Source of the DNA: Oscillospiraceae bacterium
GTDB lineage: Bacteria; Bacillota; Clostridia; Oscillospirales; Ruminococcaceae
NCBI GenBank assembly: GCA_028720105.1
Contig: JAQYLI010000003.1
Location: 1-55,104 of the forward strand
Length of the DNA stretch: 55,104 bases
Direction of reading: 5' to 3'
Shown: positions 16,520 through 24,411 of the stretch, piece after piece
How positions within the stretch are numbered: the first letter of the stretch is position 1
How the letters are laid out: each line of letters starts with the position of its first letter
The notes under the pieces: model-generated
What the model saw: only the letters and a program-made list of their open reading frames with translations
Told to the model about the DNA's origin: nothing
Databases searched by the model: none
Made by a program: the position numbers and the translations under genes

Positions 16520-16765
16520 TCACTTGGTGACGCCGGTCTTCTCAAAGAGCTTCTTTACGGTGTCGGTAGGCTGTGCGCCGTTTGCCATCCACTTCTTAGC
16601 CTTTTCAGCGTCTACCTTAACGGTGCTGGGCTCAGTGGTGGAATCATAATAACCGATCTCCTCAATAAATCTGCCGTCTCTGGGATATCTGGAATCAGCA
16701 ACAACTATTCTGTAGAAGGGGTTCTTCTTAGCGCCCATTCTTCTGAGTCTGATCTTTACTGCCAT
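16520..16765 (-). CDS. rpsP: 30S ribosomal protein S16
   Basis: 81 aa from ATG 16765, preceded by GAGAGG at 8 nt. The start [20 protein letters not shown] and the segment [18 protein letters not shown] are diagnostic for S16. It follows the Imm17-like gene and precedes khpA in the SRP/ribosome operon. Confidence 0.98.
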   Translation of the reverse strand: MAVKIRLRRMGAKKNPFYRIVVADSRYPRDGRFIEEIGYYDSTTEPSTVKVDAEKAKKWMANGAQPTDTVKKLFEKTGVTK

Positions 16766-16824
16766 TTTATTCACCTCTCAAAAAATTTTATATATCAAAG
16801 TGTTTTCACACATTGAATGCGTTT

Positions 16825-17043
16825 TTATCCGGGAGTAACAAGTACCATTATACCGCAGAATATGATAAATAGTCCGAGTATGGTATAAAATATCCTTGCT
16901 CCCGTTCTTCCGAACAGTCTTACAAAGGTCTGCGCTTTTCTTGAATTAAAGAAAAAATTCCAGTTAAAAAACGAACCTGCAATACTGAATACCCCTGCTG
17001 CAATAAAGAAGATGCAGCAAATTATCTTTTCCCCGCCTTCCAT
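16825..17043 (-). CDS. Small Imm17-like membrane protein
   Basis: 72 aa, two membrane helices (about 7-25 and 50-69) around a loop with NWNFFFNSRKAQTFVRLFGR and TGARIFY. This pattern matches what I recall of the Imm17 family of predicted polymorphic-toxin immunity proteins. The ATG lies one nucleotide after the ffh stop, so translation is coupled to ffh. No toxin gene is nearby, so a house-keeping role for this family member is as likely as immunity. Confidence 0.62.
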   Translation of the reverse strand: MEGGEKIICCIFFIAAGVFSIAGSFFNWNFFFNSRKAQTFVRLFGRTGARIFYTILGLFIIFCGIMVLVTPG

Positions 17044-17044
17044 A

Positions 17045-18391
17045 TCAGAACCTCATTCCGGGAATACGGAGCTTGTTCTTTTTGCCCTTTTGGTTTCTGC
17101 CCATAACGCCGAACTGCTTCATCATCTTCTGCATTTCCTCAAACTGTCTGAGGAGCCTGTTCACGTCCGCAACGGTATTTCCGCTTCCTGCGGCGATACG
17201 CTTTTTGCGGCTCGGGTTGATAATGGAGGGCTTTGCTCTTTCGGCAGGGGTCATAGAAGTTATCATAGCTTCTATTCTGAGAAGCTGCCTGTCGTCGATG
17301 TCAACGTCCTTTATCTTGTCGCCGACGCCGGGGAGCATACCCATTATCTGCTTTAAGGGACCCATCTTCTTGATCTGCTTCATCTGGTCGAGAAGGTCGT
17401 CAAGGTCGAAACCCTTTTCTTCCTTGAGCTTGTTGGCAAGCTTCATTGCCTCCTGCTCGTCAATGGTGCTCTGCGCACGCTCGATAAGAGTGAGCATATC
17501 GCCCATTCCAAGAATTCTCGAAGCCATTCTCTCGGGGTGGAAGGGCTCGAAATCATCAAGCTTTTCGCCTGTTCCCACGAATTTGATGGGCTTGCCCGTT
17601 ACGGCAAGAACGGAAAGCGCCGCTCCGCCTCGTGTATCGGAATCGAGCTTTGACATCAGAACGCCCGTAATGCCCAAAGCATCGTCAAACGCCTTTGCCA
17701 CGTTAACTGCGTCCTGACCTGTCATTGCGTCGACTACCAGCATAATTTCGTTAGGCTCGGTCTCCGCCTTGATGTTTTTAAGCTCGTCCATAAGCTCCTC
17801 ATCAATATGGAGACGGCCTGCGGTATCGAGTATCACTACCTCGTTGCCGTGTTCCTTGGCGTGCTTAACAGCTTCCTTTGCAATGACAACGGGATTTATC
17901 TGACCCATCTCGAATACCTTGACCCCAGCCTTGTCACCTACTACCTGAAGCTGATTTATAGCCGCAGGACGGTAAACATCGCAGGCTGCCAGCAGCGGTC
18001 TCTTGCCCTGCTCCTTAAAGTGCTTGGCAAGCTTTGCTGCGTGGGTGGTCTTACCCGAACCCTGGAGACCCACCATCATAATGACGCAGGGACCCTTGCT
18101 CGGAAATTCTATACGGGCATTTTCATTGCCCATAAGAGCGATAAGCTCTTCGTTAACTATTTTAATGACCTGCTGAGCAGGAGTAAGGCTTGCAAGAACG
18201 TCGGTGCCCACAGCTCTTTCGGTAACTTTGGCAATAAAGTCCTTAACGACCTTATAGCTTACGTCCGCCTCCAGGAGCGCCATTTTGACCTCGCGCATAG
18301 CCTCCTTAACGTCAGCCTCGGTAAGAACGCCTCTGCCCTTGAGCCGCTTGAAAACCGCATTCAATTTTTCGGAAAGTCCTTCAAAAGCCAC
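17045..18391 (-). CDS. ffh: Signal recognition particle protein Ffh
   Basis: 448 aa, the GTPase that binds signal sequences and SRP RNA for co-translational targeting. N-domain (about 1-85), G-domain with GLQGSGKTT, DTAGRLHIDEE and SKLDSDTRGG, and a methionine-rich M-domain (about 300-448, for example MQKMMKQFGVMG). It follows ylxM by 29 bp, as in most Firmicutes. Confidence 0.98.
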   Translation of the reverse strand: MAFEGLSEKLNAVFKRLKGRGVLTEADVKEAMREVKMALLEADVSYKVVKDFIAKVTERAVGTDVLASLTPAQQVIKIVNEELIALMGNENARIEFPSKGPCVIMMVGLQGSGKTTHAAKLAKHFKEQGKRPLLAACDVYRPAAINQLQVVGDKAGVKVFEMGQINPVVIAKEAVKHAKEHGNEVVILDTAGRLHIDEELMDELKNIKAETEPNEIMLVVDAMTGQDAVNVAKAFDDALGITGVLMSKLDSDTRGGAALSVLAVTGKPIKFVGTGEKLDDFEPFHPERMASRILGMGDMLTLIERAQSTIDEQEAMKLANKLKEEKGFDLDDLLDQMKQIKKMGPLKQIMGMLPGVGDKIKDVDIDDRQLLRIEAMITSMTPAERAKPSIINPSRKKRIAAGSGNTVADVNRLLRQFEEMQKMMKQFGVMGRNQKGKKNKLRIPGMRF

Positions 18392-18420
18392 AGCAAACCC
18401 TCCCGTTTCTTATGTTAAAT

Positions 18421-18750
18421 TCAAAGAATGTTTCTTATTTCATCGGCGGCGGCACGGATATCCTCGGGAGAAGCATTATCCGCTTTCTCCTCAAGTCTCT
18501 GAGCAACAGCCTCAAGCCTGCGGGACTTTTCAGCAAGATGTAGAGCGGACTCCATCTCGAAAAGCACCTGTTCGCCCCGCTTTATGCTGTCCCTTACGCC
18601 CTGCCTTGTGATGTTCTCGTGCTCGGCTATCTCCGCAAGCGACAGATCCTCGTTATAGTAAAGATCAATAACGTCACGTTGTTTCTCGGTGAGCAGCTCG
18701 GAATAGAAATCCAGCAGCACAGCCACTTCAAGATTTTTTTCTCCGTTCAA
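18421..18750 (-). CDS. ylxM: YlxM-like DNA/RNA-binding SRP accessory protein
   Basis: About 110 aa with a sigma-70 region 4-like helix-turn-helix: LLTEKQRDVIDLYYNEDLSL, then AEIAEHENITRQGVRDSIKR. YlxM modulates Ffh/SRP function and is almost always encoded just before ffh. The start is uncertain. The open frame begins with TTG at 18786, which is only about 2 nt from the expected transcription start, so an internal TTG (18750, GGGG nine nt upstream) or GTG (18756) is more likely. Confidence 0.85.
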   Translation of the reverse strand: MNGEKNLEVAVLLDFYSELLTEKQRDVIDLYYNEDLSLAEIAEHENITRQGVRDSIKRGEQVLFEMESALHLAEKSRRLEAVAQRLEEKADNASPEDIRAAADEIRNIL

Positions 18751-18794
18751 GGACACACACCCCGTTATCCGCTGTAAAGTTATCAACCTTTACA

Positions 18795-18822
18795 ATTATA
18801 ACATATATCTGAAATTTGTCAA
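18795..18822 (-). promoter_or_regulatory. Promoter of the ylxM-ffh-trmD operon
   Basis: Minus strand TTGACA (18817-18822), 16-bp spacer, TATAAT (18795-18800). The predicted RNA begins with a stem, TGTAAAG / CTTTACA (about 18770-18792), which could protect the 5' end. It is back to back with the plus-strand promoter at 18891. Confidence 0.88.
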
Positions 18823-18890
18823 GGGGATATGGCAAATTTGTCAGATTAAATTTTTATGAACATATCCGAAAACGTTTAATCGAATTTTCC

Positions 18891-18919
18891 TTGATTTTAT
18901 TTTTCCCGAATGCTATAAT
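18891..18919 (+). promoter_or_regulatory. Promoter of the EamA transporter gene
   Basis: TTGATT (18891-18896), 17-bp spacer, TATAAT (18914-18919), about 28 nt before the predicted start codon region; divergent from the ylxM promoter. Confidence 0.85.
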
Positions 18920-18952
18920 CTTTACGGAATATTTTATAAGAGGATAAGAGCT

Positions 18953-19855
18953 ATGAACAAGAAACTATCTGCCCTGTGCGTCATTGTCTCGGGCTGTTTA
19001 TGGGGAACGCTGGGGATATTTGTAAGAAAATTCAATGAATACGGCGTGGAGTCAATGAGCGTGGTATTTCTCCGCTCCCTCCTCACCGCAGTCTTCACAA
19101 TGGGGGCGATGGCTATAGCACGCCGCGAGAGCCTTAAAATAAAGCTTCGTGACATATGGATATTTGCGGGAATGGGGCTTCTGAGCATTGTGTTCTTTAA
19201 CTTCTGCTACTTCACCGCAGTTACCGTAATGCCCCTGTCTGCGGCGGCGATACTGCTGTACACCTCTCCCGTGTTCGTAATGCTGCTGTCGGCGCTGTTC
19301 TTTAAGGAGAGGATAACACGGAGGAAGATACTGTCTGCAGGAATTGCCATATGCGGACTTGTGCTTGTGACGGGAGTTATCGGGGACGCTGCTGCCATTA
19401 CCCCGTCGGGAGTGCTTTACGGTCTCGGCTCGGCGTTCGGCTACGCCCTTTACAGCATATTCAGCCGCGCCGCCATTAACCGCGGCTACAGCGCCCTTAC
19501 GGTCACAGGCTGGGCATTTACCTTTGCGGCTGTTTTTTCCGCTGCTGCGGCGGATATGACCTCACTCGGGAATATGCTTTCGGAAAAGCCCTCTATGGGC
19601 GCATATGCCGCAGTATTTGCCATAGTTTGCTCGGTGCTTCCCTACCTGCTTTATTCCATAGGTCTCAGAGGCACGGACAACAGCACCGCCGCCGTGATCG
19701 CTTCGGTGGAGCCTGTGGCTGCGACCCTGTTCGGTATGATACTATATAAAGAGATCCCCTCCCCCTCCGCCGCTTTGGGGATTATCCTTGTAATTTCCGC
19801 TCTCGTTATCGGAGTAAGCGGCAGAACCGAGGAAAAGGAAATGCAAAGTTGTTAA
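18953..19855 (+). CDS. EamA/DMT-family transporter
   Basis: 300 aa, ten predicted membrane helices in two EamA repeats, the standard layout of drug/metabolite exporters (RhaT/YdcZ-like). Typical sequences are VSGCLWGTLGIFVRKF at the N-terminus and VEPVAATLFGMILYKEIPS near the C-terminus. Substrate cannot be told. AGGATAAGAG supplies a ribosome-binding site. No terminator is obvious before the PilZ gene, which has its own promoter. Confidence 0.9.
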   Translation: MNKKLSALCVIVSGCLWGTLGIFVRKFNEYGVESMSVVFLRSLLTAVFTMGAMAIARRESLKIKLRDIWIFAGMGLLSIVFFNFCYFTAVTVMPLSAAAILLYTSPVFVMLLSALFFKERITRRKILSAGIAICGLVLVTGVIGDAAAITPSGVLYGLGSAFGYALYSIFSRAAINRGYSALTVTGWAFTFAAVFSAAAADMTSLGNMLSEKPSMGAYAAVFAIVCSVLPYLLYSIGLRGTDNSTAAVIASVEPVAATLFGMILYKEIPSPSAALGIILVISALVIGVSGRTEEKEMQSC

Positions 19856-19916
19856 TCTTGCCAATTCGGGGCAGGATATTTTGTAAGAACTGATTGAGGA
19901 TTTTTCATATAAGCTA

Positions 19917-19945
19917 TTGAAAAATGCACAATTTTCTGTTATAAT
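19917..19945 (+). promoter_or_regulatory. Promoter of the PilZ-ParA-ComFB cluster
   Basis: TTGAAA (19917-19922), 17-bp spacer, TATAAT (19940-19945). The stretch TCTGTTATAAT is repeated 18 bp downstream, giving a second TATAAT. A leader of about 90 nt with two short hairpins precedes the PilZ gene. Confidence 0.8.
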
Positions 19946-20044
19946 CATATTATCTGTTATAATGCGTTGGTGCATATATTTACATAGTTCACATAAAAAT
20001 TTGGCGAGGTATTTTCCTCCTGCGGAAACGGAGTCGGGCCTTAA

Positions 20045-20701
20045 ATGATAAATAAAGATAAAATCCAGAGGGTTGATATTTACGATGAGAACGGCAAGCG
20101 TGTGCTTTCCACAAAGTCATTCTCATTTCCCAGGGACTTTTTCAAAATAAAAGGATATGAGCTTGTAGCCATTAAAGGAAACGATCTCCCCCTGCTTTCC
20201 AAGGGAGACCGGATCACGGTCATCTTTGAGTATTTAAACGGCACCCGTATCCAGTGCAATACAAGAATAGACCTCAGCACCGATCTCCAGCTTAATTTCC
20301 ACGTTGACGAAGGTATGGTGCTTGAGGAGCGCAGAGGCTCTTATAAGGTAAACACCCCCGGTGTCTATGCCAAGATACTGCATATCGAACGGGGCGAAGA
20401 GGAGATAGCCGACCTTGAAGAGCCTTACACCGCCGCTATACTTAACATAAACCTTACAGGCGTGCTTATGAAGTGCGATATCGAGCTTAATGTAGGCGAT
20501 CTTGTCAGATTAAAGCTCCTTGACGACCCCATTGAACTGAACTCCGAGATACTGCGGCTCCAGCTTGACAACTCCGGCGAACTTATCGGTTACGGCTGCC
20601 GTTTTCTCGATGTGACTCCCTCTCAGGAGGAAAAGATCGCCCGTTTCATCTTCAACTGCCAGCTTGCCGAAAGGGAGCGCAGAAAGAACGAGGGACGGTA
20701 A
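20045..20701 (+). CDS. PilZ-domain protein with variant c-di-GMP motif
   Basis: 218 aa, N-terminal beta-rich YcgR-like domain (about 1-90) followed by a PilZ barrel (about 91-205). The two c-di-GMP signature segments are recognisable but not canonical: EERRGSYKV (Arg96-Arg97 with Lys101 where RxxxR has Arg) and ILNINLTGV (Asn134, Asn136 where D/NxSxxG has Ser). GYGCRFLDVTPSQEEKIARF is the typical PilZ end. Binding may be kept, weakened or lost. It is the first gene of a five-gene run with parA, comFB and nth. Confidence 0.82.
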   Translation: MINKDKIQRVDIYDENGKRVLSTKSFSFPRDFFKIKGYELVAIKGNDLPLLSKGDRITVIFEYLNGTRIQCNTRIDLSTDLQLNFHVDEGMVLEERRGSYKVNTPGVYAKILHIERGEEEIADLEEPYTAAILNINLTGVLMKCDIELNVGDLVRLKLLDDPIELNSEILRLQLDNSGELIGYGCRFLDVTPSQEEKIARFIFNCQLAERERRKNEGR

Positions 20702-20744
20702 AGCTTTAAATCAAAAGTTCTCTATATAAGGACGGTCATAAACA

Positions 20745-21515
20745 ATGGGCAAGGTAATTGCTGTGACAAATCAGAAAGGCGGCGTGGGGAAAACAACGAC
20801 CTGTGCCGCCTTTGCGGGCATATTCAGAAAAAACGGAAAAAGGGTGCTTGCCATTGACCTCGACCCCCAGGGAAATCTTTCCTTTTCTCTGGGCGCAGAG
20901 GACACGGGGCTTACTATACACGATGTTATGCAGGGAAAATGCACTGTCCGACAGGCGGTTAAGCACACACGGATATGCGACGTTATAACCTCGAATATCC
21001 TGCTGTCGGGAACGGAGCTTGAGCTTGACGGCAGCGACAGGGAATTTGTCTTAAAGCGTGCCCTGTCTCAGACGGAGGACGATTATGACGCTGTTATCAT
21101 CGACACTCCTCCTGCCCTTTCTATCCTCACCATAAATGCATACACAGCCGCAGACGACCTTATTATCCCTATGACCCCCGAGGTTCTGTCCCTGCAGGGT
21201 ATCGCACAGGTAAAGGACACTATTCTTGCGGTGAAAAAATATTATAATAAGAGCCTTGACGTAAGAGGCATACTTCTCACGAAATACAGCTCCAAATATC
21301 TCCTCAGCGAGGAGGTGGCGGAGATGGCGGAGATAATCGCAAAGCAGCTGGGCACGCAGATATTCGATATCCGCATATCCGCCTGCATAGCCGCCGCCGA
21401 GGCTCCCGCCCATCAGCAGACCTTAGTGGAATATTCCCCGAAATGCCGCGCGGCAAGAGAATACACAAGGCTCGCAGAGCAGCTTTATCCCGACCTTGCT
21501 GGCAAGGCATTTTAA
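20745..21515 (+). CDS. ParA/Soj-family ATPase
   Basis: 256 aa. Deviant Walker A KGGVGKTT (about 11-18), Asp of switch I (DLDPQGNLSF), Walker B VIIDTPPALS: the full ParA set. Family members partition chromosomes or plasmids or place large complexes at cell sites. No parB follows, and the neighbours are PilZ and ComFB-like genes, so a positioning role for an envelope or motility structure is as likely as chromosome segregation. Its ribosome-binding site is weak. Confidence 0.92.
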   Translation: MGKVIAVTNQKGGVGKTTTCAAFAGIFRKNGKRVLAIDLDPQGNLSFSLGAEDTGLTIHDVMQGKCTVRQAVKHTRICDVITSNILLSGTELELDGSDREFVLKRALSQTEDDYDAVIIDTPPALSILTINAYTAADDLIIPMTPEVLSLQGIAQVKDTILAVKKYYNKSLDVRGILLTKYSSKYLLSEEVAEMAEIIAKQLGTQIFDIRISACIAAAEAPAHQQTLVEYSPKCRAAREYTRLAEQLYPDLAGKAF

Positions 21516-21553
21516 CAAAGAGAGTATAAAAATATTCAGGAAAGGAGACCTCT

Positions 21554-21976
21554 ATGCCGCCCAAGACCCACAAAACACCCCAGCTTATGAAGCTGCTCAC
21601 AGGCGGCTCACAGGTCACAAACCCTATCCTTGACGAAAGCTTCAAGGAAGAGATGATACGCTCAAGAAAAAATCCCGTTCCCGTAAAGCCCGTTCCCTCA
21701 GAGGAGGGCGGAACGGAGATAAATGTCACCTCGGAGCTTATCTCACAATGGCTGCCCCTTGTGATGAAGCGGTTCAACGTCTGCACCTGCAGCAGATGCT
21801 CAGCGGAAGCCACCGTTGAAGCCTTTGACAATATACGTCCTGTGATAGTCAAGGTAAAAAGCGACGCCGACCTTAAACGGGCGCAGAAGATAAAGCTTGA
21901 CAAGGAACAATCGGTGCTTATGCAGCTTATCAGGATGATCATACCACGAAAAAAGCTGCCCCGTCACGATAAGTAG
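21554..21976 (+). CDS. ComFB-like protein
   Basis: 140 aa. The core (about 56-105) has ELISQWLPLVMKRFNVCTCS followed by RCSAEATVEAFDNIRPVIV, which fits the late-competence ComFB family: a helix, a cysteine cluster (Cys77, Cys79, Cys82), a helix and a proline-bearing turn. Some ComFB proteins have been described as cyclic-dinucleotide receptors. The N-terminal 50 residues are a charged linker and the C-terminus is basic. A good ribosome-binding site (AGGAAAGGAG) is present. No comFA or comFC is nearby. Confidence 0.72.
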   Translation: MPPKTHKTPQLMKLLTGGSQVTNPILDESFKEEMIRSRKNPVPVKPVPSEEGGTEINVTSELISQWLPLVMKRFNVCTCSRCSAEATVEAFDNIRPVIVKVKSDADLKRAQKIKLDKEQSVLMQLIRMIIPRKKLPRHDK

Positions 21977-21988
21977 GAGAAATGCAAA

Positions 21989-22210
21989 ATGGATAAAGAC
22001 GAACTTATAAAAATGCTTGACGGCTATATGGAAAGCGGCGGAAGCTACTTCAAGGCTGCGGACGGAAAGATACTTACGGACATATCAAGCGGAAAATCGG
22101 AGGGAGAAAAGCGTGAAACTGCTCCCATTCTCACCGATAAGGCGGACATTTCCTGTCCCACCTGCGCCGATATCCCGAATATTTTAAGCAGCAAGCCCGA
22201 TAACGAGTAA
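21989..22210 (+). CDS. Small hypothetical protein
   Basis: 73 aa, unrecognised. A strong ribosome-binding site (AGGAG, 9 nt from ATG) and tight spacing on both sides (12 bp after comFB, 13 bp before nth) support it as real. It has a short helical N-terminus (MDKDELIKMLDGYMESGG), a polar middle and a CPTC pair (Cys56, Cys59), so metal or redox binding is conceivable. Confidence 0.6.
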   Translation: MDKDELIKMLDGYMESGGSYFKAADGKILTDISSGKSEGEKRETAPILTDKADISCPTCADIPNILSSKPDNE

Positions 22211-22223
22211 AAGGATAAAAAAT

Positions 22224-22874
22224 ATGCCCACCAAAAAACAAATCGCAGAGCAGGCCGTAAAGGGGCTTGAGATGATATACCCCGAGGCGAAATGCTCGCT
22301 CACCTACACACACACCTATGAGCTTATGATAGCAGGAAGGCTGTCCGCCCAGTGCACCGATGCAAGGGTCAACGTGGTCACAAAGGAGCTTTTTGAGAAA
22401 TACCCCACCCTTAAAAGCTTCGCAGATGCAGATATAGAAGAAGTGGCGGAGATAGTCCGTCCCTGCGGACTCTACAAAACCAAAGCAAAGAGCATCGTTG
22501 AAATGGCTCATCAGCTTTATTATGACTTAAACGGCGTTATCCCCGATTCTATCGAGGAGCTGACCAAACTTTCGGGCATCGGCAGAAAAACCGCCAACCT
22601 CATAATGGGAGATATCCACAAAAAGCCTGCCATCGTTGCGGACACCCACTGCATACGAATAACGGGGCGCTTCGGGCTTACGAAATCCACCGACCCCAAG
22701 GTGGTCGAGCAGGACTTAAAGAAGCTTATCCCCCCCGAAAAAAGCTCGGATTTCTGTCACAGGCTAGTGCTTTTCGGCAGAGATACCTGCTCCGCAAGAA
22801 AGCCCGACTGCGAGCATTGTCCCCTGAGAGTTTATATGGACGATAAGCTGAACAGCTTTAAATGCAAGGTATGA
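22224..22874 (+). CDS. nth: Endonuclease III (DNA glycosylase/AP lyase)
   Basis: 216 aa. Removes oxidised pyrimidines and cleaves abasic sites in base excision repair. The helix-hairpin-helix LSGIGRKTAN carries catalytic Lys122; Asp140 is in VADTHCIRI. The C-terminal [4Fe-4S] loop has Cys189, Cys196 and Cys199 in the usual C-x6-C-x2-C spacing, but the fourth position (x5 later) is Met205. The nearest other cysteine is Cys214 at the end. The cluster may be altered or bound differently. Confidence 0.93.
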   Translation: MPTKKQIAEQAVKGLEMIYPEAKCSLTYTHTYELMIAGRLSAQCTDARVNVVTKELFEKYPTLKSFADADIEEVAEIVRPCGLYKTKAKSIVEMAHQLYYDLNGVIPDSIEELTKLSGIGRKTANLIMGDIHKKPAIVADTHCIRITGRFGLTKSTDPKVVEQDLKKLIPPEKSSDFCHRLVLFGRDTCSARKPDCEHCPLRVYMDDKLNSFKCKV

Positions 22875-22879
22875 TACAG

Positions 22880-22928
22880 TCCCCCGGTTCTCCCGTGATA
22901 CGGGCTTTGAACCGGGGGATATTTATTT
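22880..22928 (+). terminator. Terminator of the PilZ-to-nth run
   Basis: CCCCCGGTTC (22881-22890) and GAACCGGGGG (22909-22918) form a perfect 10-bp stem with a smaller hairpin (CCCGT/ACGGG) inside the loop, followed by ATATTTATTT. Confidence 0.82.
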
Positions 22929-22966
22929 CGCAAAATTTTTTCACTCCTCCCCAACCGTCCGCCGTT

Positions 22967-22995
22967 TTGACTGCACTATATAAACGGAATATATT
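22967..22995 (+). promoter_or_regulatory. Promoter of the decayed sigma-factor gene
   Basis: TTGACT (22967-22972), 17-bp spacer, TATATT (22990-22995), about 30 nt before the ATG at 23025. Confidence 0.65.
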
Positions 22996-23024
22996 TCAAA
23001 AACCTTCGGAGGAAAATCTAAAAT

Positions 23025-24361
23025 ATGGAAAAACACCGTGCCGACAGGCTTATTACCGTTTACAGAGACAGGGTTTTCGGCTTTGCCCTTTCAAAAACGG
23101 GGAACATTTCACAGGCGGAGGAGCTTGCCTCGGATATCGTATGCGAGGTTTATAAAGCGTTTCTTATACTAATCTTTAATCGTTCTGTAGACAAAGACAG
23201 CAGATAGAACGCTGCCAATCTAGGAAAGCGACCGCAGGCGGGCTGTCGCCCGGCAAGGGAGTGCTGCCTTATAAGGCAGCCAGACGACGAGTGGCTGCCT
23301 TATAGCTGTCGGATTTGTCAATAGGTTGATTAAAGATTAGTATTACGCCCCTTACGGTACGGGAGATATCCCGAAAGCTTGCCGTTCCCGCAAGCTATGT
23401 GGCGGACGAGCTGAAAATACTTGTAGAATACGGCTACATCGACCGCCTTGACAACGGCAAAGACCCCAAATACCGCACAAATATGTACATCACCGACTGC
23501 CGTATCCGCCAAAACGATGGGTGTAAATGGACGGAAACAATGAAAAATGCCGCAGGCTTTCTCTGCGACAGGCTTTACACAAAAGTTTTCAAAGATTTTG
23601 ACGCTTCACCCGACTGCTGAGTGCTTTTCACGGGTGATGGGGACAGGAATTTTATGAAATACAGTCTTGCAATGCTCTGCACCTGCTATGCTTATGAGGA
23701 CAATTACGCCAAGTGTGTGATGTACGAGAAATATGCGGTTTCCCGTCCCGACGGCGGCAGGTTTATCGCCCACGCTGCGGCAACAGATGACTGCTCGGAA
23801 AGCCCCGAACCCAATCTATACCGGGCCTGCGGATATATGAACACCTACGTTGAGGACGGCGCAATGCACAAAATTTCCCTTGACTGCCGTTTCAGCGACA
23901 GGAGTGAAATGCGCTGGCGTGACGACCTTTATTCCGACTGGACTGCCCTTTACTCCTTTATTAAAAGCGGTCTTGACCCGAAAGCAATTCCCGCCGAAAG
24001 CTATAAGCGGCTCTGCGACAAGGGATATGTGCATAATGACAGGGTGATGGTGACAGCTTTGATACCCAAAGATGGGAATGACTGCCGTGAAGCGCTCAAA
24101 AGGGTGATTACGGAAAATGTGACGATGAGCGATGACATAAAGGCCTTTTCAGCCGATATGGACAGGCAGGCTTACGAACGGAGTGAAAAATATTATCCCG
24201 AGCATATAAAGCCCATTGTTAAGCTTTATTCCACAGGCATTCTGAGCGACGGTACTTTTCTGCCCTATCTTATCGAGGAAATGGTTGAAAGAGGTATGTT
24301 AAAGCCCCTGAACGACATTCAGAAAAAGAGCGTATTTACGGTAATTGCTTATAAGCGGTAA
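23025..24361 (+). pseudogene. Broken ECF sigma factor with C-terminal extension
   Basis: The first 47 codons (MEKHRADRLITVYRDRVFGF to VCEVYKAFL) match region 2 of ECF sigma factors. The frame then runs into a 172-bp MITE-like insert. On the far side the reading resumes in another frame with a winged-helix-like segment (TVREISRKLAVPASYVADEL, then KILVEYGYID) and a long extension to 24361, interrupted by an in-frame TGA at 23618-23620 where a Trp codon is plausible. Most of region 2 and all of region 4 are missing. Three lesions (deletion, insertion, nonsense) make a functional sigma factor unlikely. Part of the extension (23621-24358) could still be translated as a separate polypeptide. Confidence 0.78.
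23169..23340. mobile_element. MITE-like element with terminal inverted repeats
   Basis: 172 bp bounded by perfect 13-bp inverted repeats CTAATCTTTAATC (23169-23181) and GATTAAAGATTAG (23328-23340), with TA on each side (23167-23168 and 23341-23342), as for Tc1-mariner/IS630-type target duplication. No coding capacity. The inside is GC-richer than the flanks and contains an 18-bp palindrome GCTGCCTTATAAGGCAGC and GGGCTGTCGCCC. It sits exactly at the break in the sigma-factor gene. No second copy was seen in this window. Confidence 0.78.
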
Positions 24362-24367
24362 AAAACT

Positions 24368-24398
24368 GCGGCAGTCTCCGAAACCCGGAGACTGCCGC
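24368..24398. terminator. Bidirectional terminator between sigma remnant and chemoreceptor
   Basis: GCGGCAGTCTCC (24368-24379) and GGAGACTGCCGC (24387-24398) form a perfect 12-bp stem. The minus side reads AGTTTTTT, so it most clearly ends the minus-strand chemoreceptor gene. Confidence 0.9.
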
Positions 24399-24411
24399 TT
24401 AAAGCTATTTA

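Noticed and set aside
20745-21515. Chromosomal parAB partition locus or replication origin
   Set aside because: No parB, no parS sequences and no DnaA-box cluster nearby; context is PilZ/ComFB.
23169-23340. Transposase gene or group II intron inside the sigma-factor break
   Set aside because: Only 172 bp, no reading frame and no intron domain V; fits a non-autonomous element.
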